NCBI GenBank assembly: GCA_963803875.1
Contig: CAWDOA010000008.1
Coordinates: 248,001 to 312,000 of the forward strand
Length of the DNA: 64,000 bases
Source: JABDIY01 sp963803875
Lineage (GTDB): Bacteria; Actinomycetota; Acidimicrobiia; Acidimicrobiales; SZUA-35
Direction of reading: 5' to 3'
The notes under the pieces are model-generated. The model was not told the DNA's origin. It saw only the letters and a program-made list of their open reading frames with translations, and searched no databases. Below are positions 46,247 to 54,987 of this stretch, piece by piece; the first letter of the stretch is position 1, and each line of letters opens with the position of its first letter. The translations under genes and the position numbers were made by a program.

Positions 46247-46947
46247 CAGCCTGAACGGGGTAGAAGAGAAACCGAGGCGAGGTGTTCTGAGGTGGTCAAC
46301 GGACCATCAGGACCGGGCATCCACACAGAAACCGAGCGATGGCGCGATAACGATCGCCGGCCTCTCGCTTCTACCTTCATTCGCCGGTATCGCACATAGC
46401 CATGCCCTTCCCCTATTCCCTGCCAGTCGGTTGTGGAGCAGGTGAGTGCCATGTCGAGCCCATTGGGCCAGGTTGTGCCGCCGTCGAGATGAATAAGAGT
46501 TCCCCGTTGTTCTCGTAATCGAGCACCGATACGGCGAGCATCCCGTCCACCAATCATTGACGGTGGTGCAATAACCACCGCTTGCACCGCTTCGAGCAGC
46601 GAAGCGATCACGGTTCCCCACTGACCAGCTGGGGGTGTATCGATCACCAGAACTCGATCCATCCGTAGACCAACCTCTGCTGCTGCCACCAGATTCACCA
46701 GCGGTGCGCCAACCACAGCCAGCCAACCCTGTTCCCCCAATGAGGGTGCAAGCAACCCTGAAGTGAGGGTCCACGCACCATGACCGGAGACACCTACAGA
46801 CGAACCTCGCTGAAGTCCACCCCATGGGAACAATGGCTGAAGCGCTTCAGGCACATCCAGGAGTTGTTCTTTGCTGAGCGTTGTGGGACGAACCGCTTCC
46901 AAGATTTTGGGATCTATTGCTGCCAGACCTGTCCCACGATCACTCAT
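46246..46947 (-). CDS. imuA': ImuA' (RecA-like mutasome accessory protein)
   Basis: 233 residues from ATG 46947. RecA-fold relative without a clear Walker A, as in mycobacterial Rv3395c: LFPWGGLQRGSSVGVSGHGAWTLTSGLL, GWLAVVGAPLVNLVAAAEVGLRMDRVLVIDTP, AVVIAPPSMIGGRDARRIGARLREQRGTLIHL. The tail SVWMPGPDGPL is typical. Partner of ImuB and DnaE2. Start is set by TATCAT 6 nt upstream and the adjacent SOS box; starts up to 47019 lie beyond that promoter. Confidence 0.93.
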   Translation of the reverse strand: MSDRGTGLAAIDPKILEAVRPTTLSKEQLLDVPEALQPLFPWGGLQRGSSVGVSGHGAWTLTSGLLAPSLGEQGWLAVVGAPLVNLVAAAEVGLRMDRVLVIDTPPAGQWGTVIASLLEAVQAVVIAPPSMIGGRDARRIGARLREQRGTLIHLDGGTTWPNGLDMALTCSTTDWQGIGEGHGYVRYRRMKVEARGRRSLSRHRSVSVWMPGPDGPLTTSEHLASVSLLPRSG

Positions 46948-46953
46948 TCCGCC

Positions 46954-46959
46954 ATGATA
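46954..46959 (-). promoter_or_regulatory. -10 hexamer TATCAT, leaderless start of imuA'
   Basis: TATCAT on the minus strand ends 6 nt before ATG 46947 (spacer GGCGGA) and abuts the SOS box with no gap. Confidence 0.75.
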
Positions 46960-46973
46960 CGAACATATGTTCG
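46960..46973. promoter_or_regulatory. SOS box (LexA operator) of imuA'-imuB
   Basis: CGAACATATGTTCG, identical to the dnaE2 box, directly upstream of the -10. Repression by LexA and induction on DNA damage are expected from the family. Confidence 0.9.
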
Positions 46974-47015
46974 TCATCATCAACCGAGGTCGGAACTCAG
47001 GATTGCATAGCGGGC

Positions 47016-47561
47016 TCAATCCCCACTCTTTGCCTCCGCCGCGTTCGGAATCAAAGCGAGCGAGAACGCCATTCCCACCGCCAACGCAGCAGCCAGGCTC
47101 GCATACAACGGGAACAGGCGAGAGCGTCCACCGGTCAACGACTCATCGAAGGCCAGGGCGTCCGGCGCCACAGTCGAAGGGGTTTCTCCAACAACACTTC
47201 CGGGTTCATCCGACGGTGCTTGCTCGTCCCCGGGAATCTCGGTGACGACTGCTCCAAAGGGCCAATCGGTCTCCAGGAGCGGATCCGTTCCGGCCAGGTA
47301 CTCCGTAATGTCCGTGAACCCATCGCCGTCGGTGTCGACCTCGAGCGGATCGGTGCCCAATTCGATCTCCACCCCATCGGGAAGTCCGTCGTCGTCTGTA
47401 TCGCCAACCTCAGGATCGGTCCCATACACCGAGAGTTCTGCATCATCAGCAAGACCATCGCCGTCAGAGTCGGTCTGGGCCAACGCCGGACCGGAGATCA
47501 AGAGAACAAGAGAAAACAGCACTGGCGAACGCGAGCACGGCGCGCGAGGGTCGAGCCACAT
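47016..47561 (-). CDS. thrombospondin type-3 (calcium-binding) repeat surface protein
   Basis: 181 residues from ATG 47561 (an in-frame start at 47630 adds 23). Signal peptide ending GPALAQ, then three Asp-rich repeats: TDSDGDGLADDAELSVYGTD, GDTDDDGLPDGVEIELGTD, VDTDGDGFTDITEYLAGTD, which bind Ca2+ in TSP3 modules. A linker rich in Pro/Glu/Ser follows and a C-terminal membrane helix (LYASLAAALAVGMAFSLAL) ends the protein, so it is anchored with repeats outside. Partner unknown. Same strand as imuA', 69 bp upstream. Confidence 0.8.
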   Translation of the reverse strand: MWLDPRAPCSRSPVLFSLVLLISGPALAQTDSDGDGLADDAELSVYGTDPEVGDTDDDGLPDGVEIELGTDPLEVDTDGDGFTDITEYLAGTDPLLETDWPFGAVVTEIPGDEQAPSDEPGSVVGETPSTVAPDALAFDESLTGGRSRLFPLYASLAAALAVGMAFSLALIPNAAEAKSGD

Positions 47562-47660
47562 ACCCAGCTGGCTCGGTGTTACTGACTGTGATACCCATCC
47601 AACGCTCCTGCTTGTAGCTTGTCTAAGCATGTATACGATCGGCCGAACGAGGAGCCGGGT

Positions 47661-48668
47661 TTAGCGCTGATATGAAAAAGGCTGGACTTCTCGCACGATG
47701 GCGTCTGGATCATCCAGGCGATGGGAAAGCCTGGCCAGGTCGGCCTCGTCATCGAAGACACCCACGATTGCGCCTCCCGAGCCGGTGAACGTGGCGTCCA
47801 GGCCACATTCCTGGGCGCAGTGAACCAGTGCCAGCTGGGCTTCGCTGACCGGTGCCAGCGTCGATCGAATCTCGATGTTGCGCGTCAGGAGGTGCCCAAG
47901 ACCGTCGCCACCCCAGCGCAGAGCAGCCTTTCCCCGAATGGCCAGACCTGCGATTTCGTGCAATCCGGCGATCGTCAATGGGTCGCCAGCGGCGAACTTG
48001 GACCGGAGAACCTGGTGGTAGGTAGAGCTTGGTTCAGCCGCGTCCGATGAGTAGGCGACGAAGAGGCGAGGCAGAGAGGAGGGATCCAGCCGGTCGTAGG
48101 TTCCGTACACCAAACCGGTCCGAGCATCGGCGGTGAGAGTACCGAAGTCCATCGCCACCAAACCGCCATAGGTCTGCACAACTCGATCCTGAAGCCCGCC
48201 CACGACTCCCAGTTGGTCTACTTCAGCCGACAGGGCCAGCGCCGGAAGGAGATTCTCATCCAGATGCTGGCCGCATAGGTCGAGAAGACAGCGCAGAAGT
48301 GAGATCACCAAAGCCGATGAACCTGCCAGGCCAACACCACGGGGTATGGAGGTGTCGAAACTGATGTGCAGGCCCTTTGGCATCTTCCACCGCTGCGTTT
48401 GAGCCAGGTCGATGAACGTGTGGAGGGTGGCAGCCAGAAGCTGTTGTCCGGTGCCGTACCCATACCGGTCCACGAAACGGGCGAACTCATCGATCGAATC
48501 GAACTCAAAGGGATCGAGGCGGGGTCCACGTATCCGAACAACGTCGTCCTCGACGACCGACACGGTCGCTGCCATATCATCGATGGCCAACGCGAGTGTG
48601 CGCCCGCCGTAGCCGTCGGAAGGATTCCCCAGCAGCCCGACCCTGGCTGGTGTGGAGTGCTGAATCAG
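47661..48668 (-). CDS. GHMP-family sugar kinase (glucuronokinase-like), CTG start
   Basis: 335 residues if started at CTG 48668. ATP-binding motif PRGVGLAGSSALVISLL, N-terminal motif ARVGLLGNPSDGYGGRTLAL (conserved in glucuronokinase-type GHMP kinases) and C-terminal GSGGAIVGVF. The conserved N-terminus lies upstream of the first ATG/TTG-type start at 48590, so translation must begin earlier; the frame opens only 9 nt before CTG 48668. That CTG overlaps the upstream stop as CTGA, mirroring ATGA/GTGA couplings. Phosphorylates a sugar acid or similar; product would feed nucleotide-sugar synthesis. Partners upstream are a Nfu-N protein and a membrane protein. Confidence 0.8.
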   Translation of the reverse strand: MIQHSTPARVGLLGNPSDGYGGRTLALAIDDMAATVSVVEDDVVRIRGPRLDPFEFDSIDEFARFVDRYGYGTGQQLLAATLHTFIDLAQTQRWKMPKGLHISFDTSIPRGVGLAGSSALVISLLRCLLDLCGQHLDENLLPALALSAEVDQLGVVGGLQDRVVQTYGGLVAMDFGTLTADARTGLVYGTYDRLDPSSLPRLFVAYSSDAAEPSSTYHQVLRSKFAAGDPLTIAGLHEIAGLAIRGKAALRWGGDGLGHLLTRNIEIRSTLAPVSEAQLALVHCAQECGLDATFTGSGGAIVGVFDDEADLARLSHRLDDPDAIVREVQPFSYQR

Positions 48669-48985
48669 CTGAAGTCAGCCTCGGTGGGAACCGGCACACC
48701 CGGCTTGTAGTAGGTATAGAGATCCTCGATGATCTCTTTCAGCCCAGCGACGTCCTGGCCGGGCGAAACGGTGACCGTGATGGTCTGGGCGTACACGTGC
48801 ACATCGTCGACCTTGCCGGTTTCCAGCAACGCCTTGGCTACGACGTCGGGAGGACGATGACCCAGAATCGGATCACCCTTGCTGTACCGCTCATGGCCCA
48901 TGCCGGTGAAGGACCGGTTGGTCTCAAAGCGAATCCGCGACGGATTGGCTGTGGCGGATTGGACGACGGTTACCGGCTCTCCCAT
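48665..48985 (-). CDS. stand-alone NifU N-terminal-like (Nfu_N) domain protein
   Basis: 106 residues from ATG 48985. Matches the Nfu N-terminal domain pattern: PSRIRFETNRSFTGMG, YSKGDPILGHRPPDVVAKALLE, VDDVHVYAQTITVTV. The cysteine-bearing C-terminal Nfu domain is absent, so it cannot bind an Fe-S cluster in the usual way. It overlaps the GHMP kinase by 4 nt and the upstream membrane-protein gene by ~60 nt. Function of such isolated domains is unknown to me. Confidence 0.75.
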   Translation of the reverse strand: MGEPVTVVQSATANPSRIRFETNRSFTGMGHERYSKGDPILGHRPPDVVAKALLETGKVDDVHVYAQTITVTVSPGQDVAGLKEIIEDLYTYYKPGVPVPTEADFS

Positions 48986-49370
48986 AGCGGTGAAATAGTA
49001 CCAACAAACCGAGCACAACCGAGATGACAGCCAGGACTGTGTGAACTGCCTTGAAACCTCCACCCCAATCACCAACGAGAATCTGGTAGGCCCGAATCGG
49101 CCAGACAACGATGTTCACGGCGGCGAGAGCCAGCGCAGCTCCGGTCACACATGTGAGCGGATCTGACGCACCGTCACGCCACAGCCCGTACGCTGAGCGC
49201 AGTACCCAAAGGGCAATCACCACGAAGCTGCCGGCAAGCCCCAACCGCCACCACAGGTCTATTCCCTCGAGATCATCGTTGAGGATGTTGCGAATACGAC
49301 TTGCCCAGACGCCCAGCGACCACAACGTGAGCGTCGGAACACCGAAGCGGGCTGTCCTTTCCAGCAACAC
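48924..49370 (-). CDS. small four-helix membrane protein
   Basis: 148 residues, about four membrane helices (PTLTLWSLGVWA, LAGSFVVIALWVLRSA, VTGAALALAAVNIVVW, HTVLAVISVVLGLLVLF). The last ~20 residues (RYGRAGNRRPIRHSQS...) overlap the start of the Nfu_N gene, an unusually long overlap; the functional stop may be as shown or an indel may hide an earlier one. No family recognised. Confidence 0.55.
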   Translation of the reverse strand: MLLERTARFGVPTLTLWSLGVWASRIRNILNDDLEGIDLWWRLGLAGSFVVIALWVLRSAYGLWRDGASDPLTCVTGAALALAAVNIVVWPIRAYQILVGDWGGGFKAVHTVLAVISVVLGLLVLFHRYGRAGNRRPIRHSQSVADSL

Positions 49371-49529
49371 CTACTCCGCTCCAGGCCCGTTCTTGTACGC
49401 CGCGCATACGGGATCCACCGCACTTTCGAACCGACCACCTGAATCCTGAAATGTTTGGATCATTGCTGGAAATAATGGAGGTTTTGCCGGCTGTAGGCAA
49501 ACCTCACCGGCTGAAACAGTGAAAGGTGA
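49371..49529. other. divergent promoter region with an imperfect hairpin
   Basis: Between the membrane-protein gene (-) and the lipoprotein gene (+). AGGTTTTGCC (49479-49488) pairs with GGCAAACCT (49496-49504) with one bulge; CCGGCTG occurs twice. Probably holds both promoters; no clear -10 assigned. Confidence 0.4.
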
Positions 49530-50663
49530 TTGAATAGAGCTGTGGTGAATTCGACAACCCCCCAACCACGTCGGCGGCGACGGATCCTCTTCACCCTGAT
49601 AAGTGGGGCCGTCATTGCCGCGGGGTGTTCGAACGCTGGCTCACAGTTGGGCGGCAACGATGGCGTCGTCGTCGCCGGAATCAGTACGGAAAAGGCGACC
49701 ACCGAAACCTCCGGTGATCCAACGAGCGCTCCGCCTACCACATCGGCTCCAACCACGACCTCGGCCAGATCATCTGAATCGGTCGATCTGTCGGCGGTTA
49801 CTCCCACAGGGCTCGACGTTGCGCTTCTGAGCTTCAACGACTCGGTCAAGCTGATCCAACCGGATGGCGAAGTGGCCCTGCTCGCCCGCGACGACGCCGT
49901 TCGAGTTGCCGGCGACACCAGGGGTGGAGTGGTGTATCAGCGAGAGCTTGTGGCAGGACCCCAGTCGTCGATCCTGTGGCAGGCGGCCGGCGCAATCGTG
50001 CCCGAAGCCATCTTCGTACCCCGGGCCGACCAGCGGGTGGAACTCCATGGTGTCACCACCGCTACCGCACAACCGGAAGCGGTTTTCAGCGTCACATCAC
50101 CGGACTCCACCAATCGGTCACTGAACCGCATCAGCCTCGAAACCGGTGTCGTCACCGAGTTGGCTGTCGTCGACGACGCCGAGTTCGGCTCGAAATCAAC
50201 TCAAGTCGACGGAACGTTCATCGTGACCACATGGGAACGGCCTGATGCAACCGGCTGGACCGTCTATCAGAGTGGAACCGGTCGCGCCATCGGCGGCAGC
50301 TTCCCAGACGTGGAGGCTGCGTGCGCCGACGGCGAGGGCACATCATGTGCTCGGCTCGCTTCGTTGTCACTCGATATCGAATCAGTGTTCAGAATCGTCC
50401 CTCACGAGGTACCAGCCCTACCAGGTCGGTACGACCTCCTCATAACCCGGTCTGAAGATGGATCGTTGGTGGCTCGGGTGGATCTCACATCCTTGGAAGG
50501 AGCCTGGTTCCCCGAGCATCTCTCCGAGCTACCCGACGGAAAGATCCTGTTGTCGCGATCTGTTGATCCGGGCCGACTTCGGCCGACTACAGGAGTAGTG
50601 ATCGATCCCGTTTCGGGTTCGGTTGAGCCGCTCAGCGACATCGGATTCGTCCGACTGCCCTAG
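49530..50663 (+). CDS. secreted lipoprotein, beta-rich, unknown function (paralogue A)
   Basis: 377 residues from TTG 49530 preceded by AAAGGTGA; GTG 49542 or 49545 are alternatives. Basic N-terminus, hydrophobic core and lipobox VIAAGC make a lipoprotein signal. A Thr/Ser-rich linker follows, then repeated short beta strands (VALLSFNDSVKLIQPDGEVALLAR, VVYQRE) suggestive of a beta-propeller. A Cys pair in EAACADGEGTSCARL could form a disulfide. The next gene encodes a paralogue with the same order of elements. No enzyme motif. Confidence 0.68.
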   Translation: MNRAVVNSTTPQPRRRRRILFTLISGAVIAAGCSNAGSQLGGNDGVVVAGISTEKATTETSGDPTSAPPTTSAPTTTSARSSESVDLSAVTPTGLDVALLSFNDSVKLIQPDGEVALLARDDAVRVAGDTRGGVVYQRELVAGPQSSILWQAAGAIVPEAIFVPRADQRVELHGVTTATAQPEAVFSVTSPDSTNRSLNRISLETGVVTELAVVDDAEFGSKSTQVDGTFIVTTWERPDATGWTVYQSGTGRAIGGSFPDVEAACADGEGTSCARLASLSLDIESVFRIVPHEVPALPGRYDLLITRSEDGSLVARVDLTSLEGAWFPEHLSELPDGKILLSRSVDPGRLRPTTGVVIDPVSGSVEPLSDIGFVRLP

Positions 50664-50713
50664 CGGCGGTGCTCTCACACCAACCGAATACTCACACAAA
50701 AGGTGAGGTCTCC

Positions 50714-51755
50714 ATGCTCCCGCTGTCCCGAATACTCCAGGTCGCCGCAGTCTTTTCCGTGATCGTCACAGGCTGCACGACGGCCGGCAACCAACTCGAG
50801 AATTCCTCACCCGGCGCGCTACCTTTTGCCCCCGAAGACTCCCAAGAGCAGCCGGTCACCGACTCAACCGATCCCGGGACAACCTCCGAGATCGAACTGG
50901 CGAACATCGGTGCCGAGTTCAACATCTCCACCAACGATCTCACTTTGGCGGTCAGCGGTTCCGAAGGCGTCTGGTGGTTCGACGCCAACGGCGAGGCTCA
51001 CCTCGTGGTGGAGCCGGCGGTCGCCGCAGACTACGACGGCAACGGCGGCCTTGTGTTCCAACGCTCTGAGGACGGACCGATCGTACGACGCACCGCTCGA
51101 GGCGGCTGAGTCCGATTTGGTCACTCCCGGTGCAGGCGAACGGCTCGAACTTGTTGGCGTCGGCCGAAACGGAGCGGATCGCGTCGCGGTCTACCTGCGC
51201 CACGGTGACTCGTCGGTCACGTTGGAGCGGACCACCCTCGATGGCCTGGCGAGCACGGTCATTGCCGATGTCCGACGTGATGGAGTCGCTCCTCAGCGAG
51301 TGTCCATCAACGGTACGTACGTCTCCGGTGTCTACTTCGACGGGGTTGGTGCTGGTTGGGTGACGCTTTCGCTCTCCACCGGCCAGAAGCTGTTTGGAAC
51401 CACCGGCGGATCGCTCGGTACGTGCGCCACCCAGTCCAGCGGATGCACCCAGGCCGTGACCATCAGCGACAACGGAACCACCGTCTACCGCGTGGCAGCC
51501 GGAGAGAATCCAGAGCAGTGGGAACTAGTGGTCAACAATGCTGCCAATTTCGCTCAACTGGCATCGGTTGATCTTCAGCGGCCCGAGACCGGGTGGCATC
51601 CGACCCGAATCGAAGTCAGCGGATCAACTGTTGTCGTGAGTAGGTCGACCGCCGCCGATGGCGTCAGCGACCTCCCGGCACTCGTAGTTGACCTGGACAC
51701 CCAAACGATCACTCAGCTCGGACGCTCTGGTTCCGCAATGGTGATTTCGGGCTGA
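50714..51755 (+). CDS. secreted lipoprotein (paralogue B), frameshifted
   Basis: About 347 codons over two frames. ATG 50714 with GAGG 5 nt upstream; signal ends VIVTGC (lipobox). Reads VWWFDANGEAHLVVEPAVAA, GLVFQRSEDGPIV in the first frame and DAPLEAAESDLVTPGAGERLELVGVG in the next; the +1 shift is at about 51082-51087 (one surplus base). Without it the product stops at 51109. Aligns with the upstream paralogue, including a Cys pair in GTCATQSSGCTQ. Likely beta-propeller-like; role unknown. Confidence 0.68.
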
Positions 51756-51820
51756 CCTGCTCCGCGGAGCTGCTGATCAATACATACCGGGCCCAGAGCC
51801 TGGCATCAAGCAGCAGCCTC

Positions 51821-52522
51821 CTAGAGAAGCGTGAGTTGGGCGTCGTTCACGATTCTTGGTGTTCCGGTCCATGGCAGGTGGTCCATGAAGACCCACGAGC
51901 GCCGGTGAATCGCTGTTGGGCCAAAAGCCTGCAGCGCCAGCTTGTGGCGCGGACACGGGTACCCCTTGTTGGCATCGAAATCGAATCCCGGGTAACAGTC
52001 GGAGTCAGCGATCATCAGCCGGTCTCGAGTGACCTTGGCCAGGATCGACGCCGCGGCGATCGACACCGAGATGCTGTCACCCTTGACCAGTTTGATCGTT
52101 CGCGGATGACCAACGAAATCCCAGTTGCCGTCGATGATCACCGCATCGGGAGCCGCACCCAAATCGAGACCGGCGATCGCACGCCGGGCTGCCAACTTCT
52201 GCGCCGCTGACATGCCGAGTTGGTCGCACTCGGCCGCAGAAGCGTGCCCGATCGCCCATGCATCCACCCAGTCCACGATCCGGTGGTACAGAGCTTCACG
52301 TTCTGCCGGTGTGAGCTGTTTTGAATCCCGCAGTTTGTAGATCCGACGATCCTTGGGAACGACGACAGCGCCGAGGGTCAACGGGCCAGCCCATGAACCC
52401 TTCCCGACCTCGTCGATTCCGACGACGACGTCGCGGCCCTCCTGCCACAGCTGACGTTCGATTCGAAGTCCGGGGGAAGACTTCTTGAGCGCCTTCCGCA
52501 GCTTGGGGACCGACTGCGCCAC
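51821..52522 (-). CDS. rnhB: ribonuclease HII
   Basis: 233 residues from GTG 52522. Removes ribonucleotides from DNA-RNA hybrids. Seen: VVGIDEVGKGSWAGPLTLGAVV (first catalytic D-E), LRDSKQLTPAEREALY, DAVIIDGNWDFVG (third Asp), VKGDSISVSIAAASILAKVTRD and the fourth Asp in HKLALQAFGP context. The Gly in the GRGAxAGP motif of E. coli is GKGSWAGP here. Start GTG 52522 is preferred over the adjacent GTG 52525 because TAGGGT would then end 6 nt upstream. Confidence 0.92.
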   Translation of the reverse strand: MAQSVPKLRKALKKSSPGLRIERQLWQEGRDVVVGIDEVGKGSWAGPLTLGAVVVPKDRRIYKLRDSKQLTPAEREALYHRIVDWVDAWAIGHASAAECDQLGMSAAQKLAARRAIAGLDLGAAPDAVIIDGNWDFVGHPRTIKLVKGDSISVSIAAASILAKVTRDRLMIADSDCYPGFDFDANKGYPCPRHKLALQAFGPTAIHRRSWVFMDHLPWTGTPRIVNDAQLTLL

Positions 52523-52645
52523 CACGACACCCTATTGCAGATGCCCTCATCTCGCAGAGCGATTCACCGGAATCGTCAGGAATCACGGTGGAGTGCGTTG
52601 CCTGAGAACTGGGGTCTCGGGGGCCAGGAAGGGCCGTTCGAGCCA

Positions 52646-52651
52646 TAACCT
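52646..52651 (+). promoter_or_regulatory. -10 hexamer TAACCT before the 52659 gene
   Basis: TAACCT ends 7 nt before GTG 52659, supporting that start. Confidence 0.5.
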
Positions 52652-52658
52652 CGTAGCC

Positions 52659-54194
52659 GTGACATCACCCACGTTCTCGCCACCGACAGGCCCGAGATCA
52701 ACCCTGCGAGCCACAGACGCCGGAACAACCCTGCTCGGCGTGTTCGGGGAGAGGCCCCTGGCCCGGGTAGATCGGGGCGGCGGCATGCAGTTACTCGATT
52801 CGCAATGGACACTCGACTGGTGGATCGCAGCCGAAGACCGAATTCACACCCCGGCCAGCGAGCCAACCGTTCGCCAACAGCGATTGGGGGTCGGACCGAT
52901 CATCCAAACCTCGGTGAGGGTCCCGGGCGGCGATGTTGTTCAGCGGACGTGGGCATACGAAGGCGGTGTCGTCCTAGAGTTCGAGAACAACACCGCGACG
53001 CCGGTTGGACTCACCCTCGCTGTGCGCCCATACGATCTCACCGGCCGGTCGAGCAACCCAACTGTCCACCTCACATCCGACCGGATGCAGGTCGACAACA
53101 TCAGCGTCTGGCTGAGCAACCAAGCACGAGACACCGTTCCCGAGTTGGGCGCAGTGATCGTTCCCCTGCCGCACAAAGCCATCATTCGTGCGTTCGTAGC
53201 AGAAGCGGTCCGCTCGCCGGACCGGCCGTTCCCGGAATCGTCGGTAGCAGCACGAGCGTGGGACCTTCTGGTCAGAGATCGTGTCCGAGCGATTCTTCCC
53301 GACGATCGGATGACGGACCTGTTCGATCAGAGTCGCGGCCGTCTGGGATTGTCGATCTTCGATTTGGCCGCACGGGTCTCTGCCGTCGAAGCCTCGGCGG
53401 GAAGTGAACTGGCCGCGCTCAGCTTGGGAGGGTTTCGCGCAGAGGCGGTGGAGGTACTCCGGTCGTTGCTCGCCGATCGCTGGCATCCGCGATCGATCAA
53501 GAGATCCGAAGACCGTGACGCAGCAGCAGAGTTGGTGGATGGGTTGTCGTGGGCGATCACGATGTATGCACCGAAGTGGGCAGAGGAATTCGTGGCAGCG
53601 GCAACACAGCTCACTTCGGCCGTTGCCAAGAAGGGGACAGAGGCCCAGACCAGGCTGGCCGAACGTGGCCTGGCTCGGTTGGTTCTCGTATTCGACAACC
53701 CCGAGAGCGCCCGGGAGATCGACCCCGATTTCGGATTCGGCGGAGCGGGGCCAATCAGCACGCTGGCCGACCTCACGGCTCACACCCAGGCAGCATCAGA
53801 AACCGGATCGTGGGGCGATGACGAGGCCGGGCCGGCCGCCATGGCCGTGCGGTCATTGCGGCCCCTACTCCTATCCGAATCATGGAGTGAAGATCGACCG
53901 ACGATCAACCTCTTTCCGGCAGGCTTCCCAACAGGATGGCGGGGTGGCCAACTCGAACTGCATTCGATTCCCACCGCCTTCGGCGACCTCTCTGCTGCCA
54001 TCCGCTGGCACGGGGCCCGCCCCGCCCTGTTGTGGGAGTTCGAACGGGCCGATCATGTGATGTCGCCCGTGAGGATTCGATGTCGATCGCTCGACCCACA
54101 GTGGAACACGGTTGATCGCCGGGGCGAGACACTTCTCGCCGGATCAACCGAGGGGCTCTCCCCGCCTCCCGCCGCAGGTGAATCGTTCGCCTGA
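52659..54194 (+). CDS. conserved hypothetical protein with glycoside-hydrolase-like C-terminal domain
   Basis: 511 residues from GTG 52659. N-terminal beta-rich part with QWTLDWWIAAEDRIH and VGPIIQTSVRVPGGDVVQRTW reads like a beta-sandwich; a helical middle follows (about 240-400). The C-terminus LELHSIPTAFGDLSAAIRWHGARPALLWEFE resembles accessory domains seen after glycosidase catalytic domains, but no catalytic motif is evident. No signal peptide. Could handle internal glycans; function unassigned. Divergent from rnhB; converges with the deacetylase gene. Confidence 0.6.
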   Translation: MTSPTFSPPTGPRSTLRATDAGTTLLGVFGERPLARVDRGGGMQLLDSQWTLDWWIAAEDRIHTPASEPTVRQQRLGVGPIIQTSVRVPGGDVVQRTWAYEGGVVLEFENNTATPVGLTLAVRPYDLTGRSSNPTVHLTSDRMQVDNISVWLSNQARDTVPELGAVIVPLPHKAIIRAFVAEAVRSPDRPFPESSVAARAWDLLVRDRVRAILPDDRMTDLFDQSRGRLGLSIFDLAARVSAVEASAGSELAALSLGGFRAEAVEVLRSLLADRWHPRSIKRSEDRDAAAELVDGLSWAITMYAPKWAEEFVAAATQLTSAVAKKGTEAQTRLAERGLARLVLVFDNPESAREIDPDFGFGGAGPISTLADLTAHTQAASETGSWGDDEAGPAAMAVRSLRPLLLSESWSEDRPTINLFPAGFPTGWRGGQLELHSIPTAFGDLSAAIRWHGARPALLWEFERADHVMSPVRIRCRSLDPQWNTVDRRGETLLAGSTEGLSPPPAAGESFA

Positions 54195-54219
54195 CCCCGG
54201 GCCCTCAAACTCGAACAAC

Positions 54220-54987
54220 TCAGAGATCGTCGATGAGTTTGAATACCTCGGCGTGGGTGAGACCGGCCGCGACTCCCGCCTCACGCACCTTCGCTTCGAC
54301 CCGCCGATCGAAGTCGACCATGGAGCCACCCTTTCCTTTGATCATGGTGGACTCGAACTGGCTCTCGTGCTGGCGAAGGGCCAGCAACTTTGCAGCCACA
54401 TGTCAGAAACGTCCTCGGCGTGGTCTGGCTCGTCGGCCTCGAACAGCAGGAGGTGATCCGGCCGGAAATGGGCCAGTCCCTGATCGGGAAAGAACTTGGG
54501 ATCGCGGGCCGCCACAACGCCTTCGCATGCCAACAATCCGGCGTGCCGGTGGTCCGGGTGAAGTCGATACCGCTTCCAAGGGTCGTGACCGAGCACGACG
54601 TTGGGACGTAGTTCACGGATCCAGTAGGCGACCGCAGCACGCGGCATCGATGTCCGAGGGGAGTTCACCGTCGGTGTAGCCCAGGAAGACGACGTCTCCG
54701 GTTCCCCCGAGTGCCCGGGTGGCGGCAATCTGCTCCTCCTGCCGGGTCTGTATCAGCGTGGACGTATCGGTATCGGGGTCCCACGTGCCCTTTGATCCGT
54801 CGGTGCAAACCAGCACGTTCACGACGCATCCATCGGCAGCCCACTTGGCGAGCGTGGCTCCACACCCGAAGTCGGTGTCATCGGGGTGAGCACCAATGGC
54901 GAGCGCCCGTTCCGGGGTTGGGAGGTCTCGGGTCTTCACGTTCATGGTGAACGGCTCCAGGGTTAGAGGATTCTGGCCAGAACTCAT
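54220..54987 (-). CDS. PIG-L/LmbE family deacetylase, two frameshifts
   Basis: About 256 codons across three frames. N-terminal zinc motif GAHPDDTDFGCGATLAKWA and TDGSKGTWDPD; middle RPNVVLGHDPWKRYRLHPDHRHAG with the third zinc His; C-terminus LALRQHESQFESTMIKGKG. The frame shifts +1 at about 54640-54644 (DIDA joins RAAVAYWIRELRP) and -1 at about 54399-54405 (EDVSD joins HVAAKLLALRQ), so the total is in phase again. Its start shares a base with the cofC stop (TGATG). Removes N-acetyl groups from a glycan or glycosylated thiol precursor; substrate not determinable. Confidence 0.78.

Noticed and set aside
46948..47019. Longer imuA' start at 47019
   Set aside because: It would place the SOS box and -10 inside the coding sequence.
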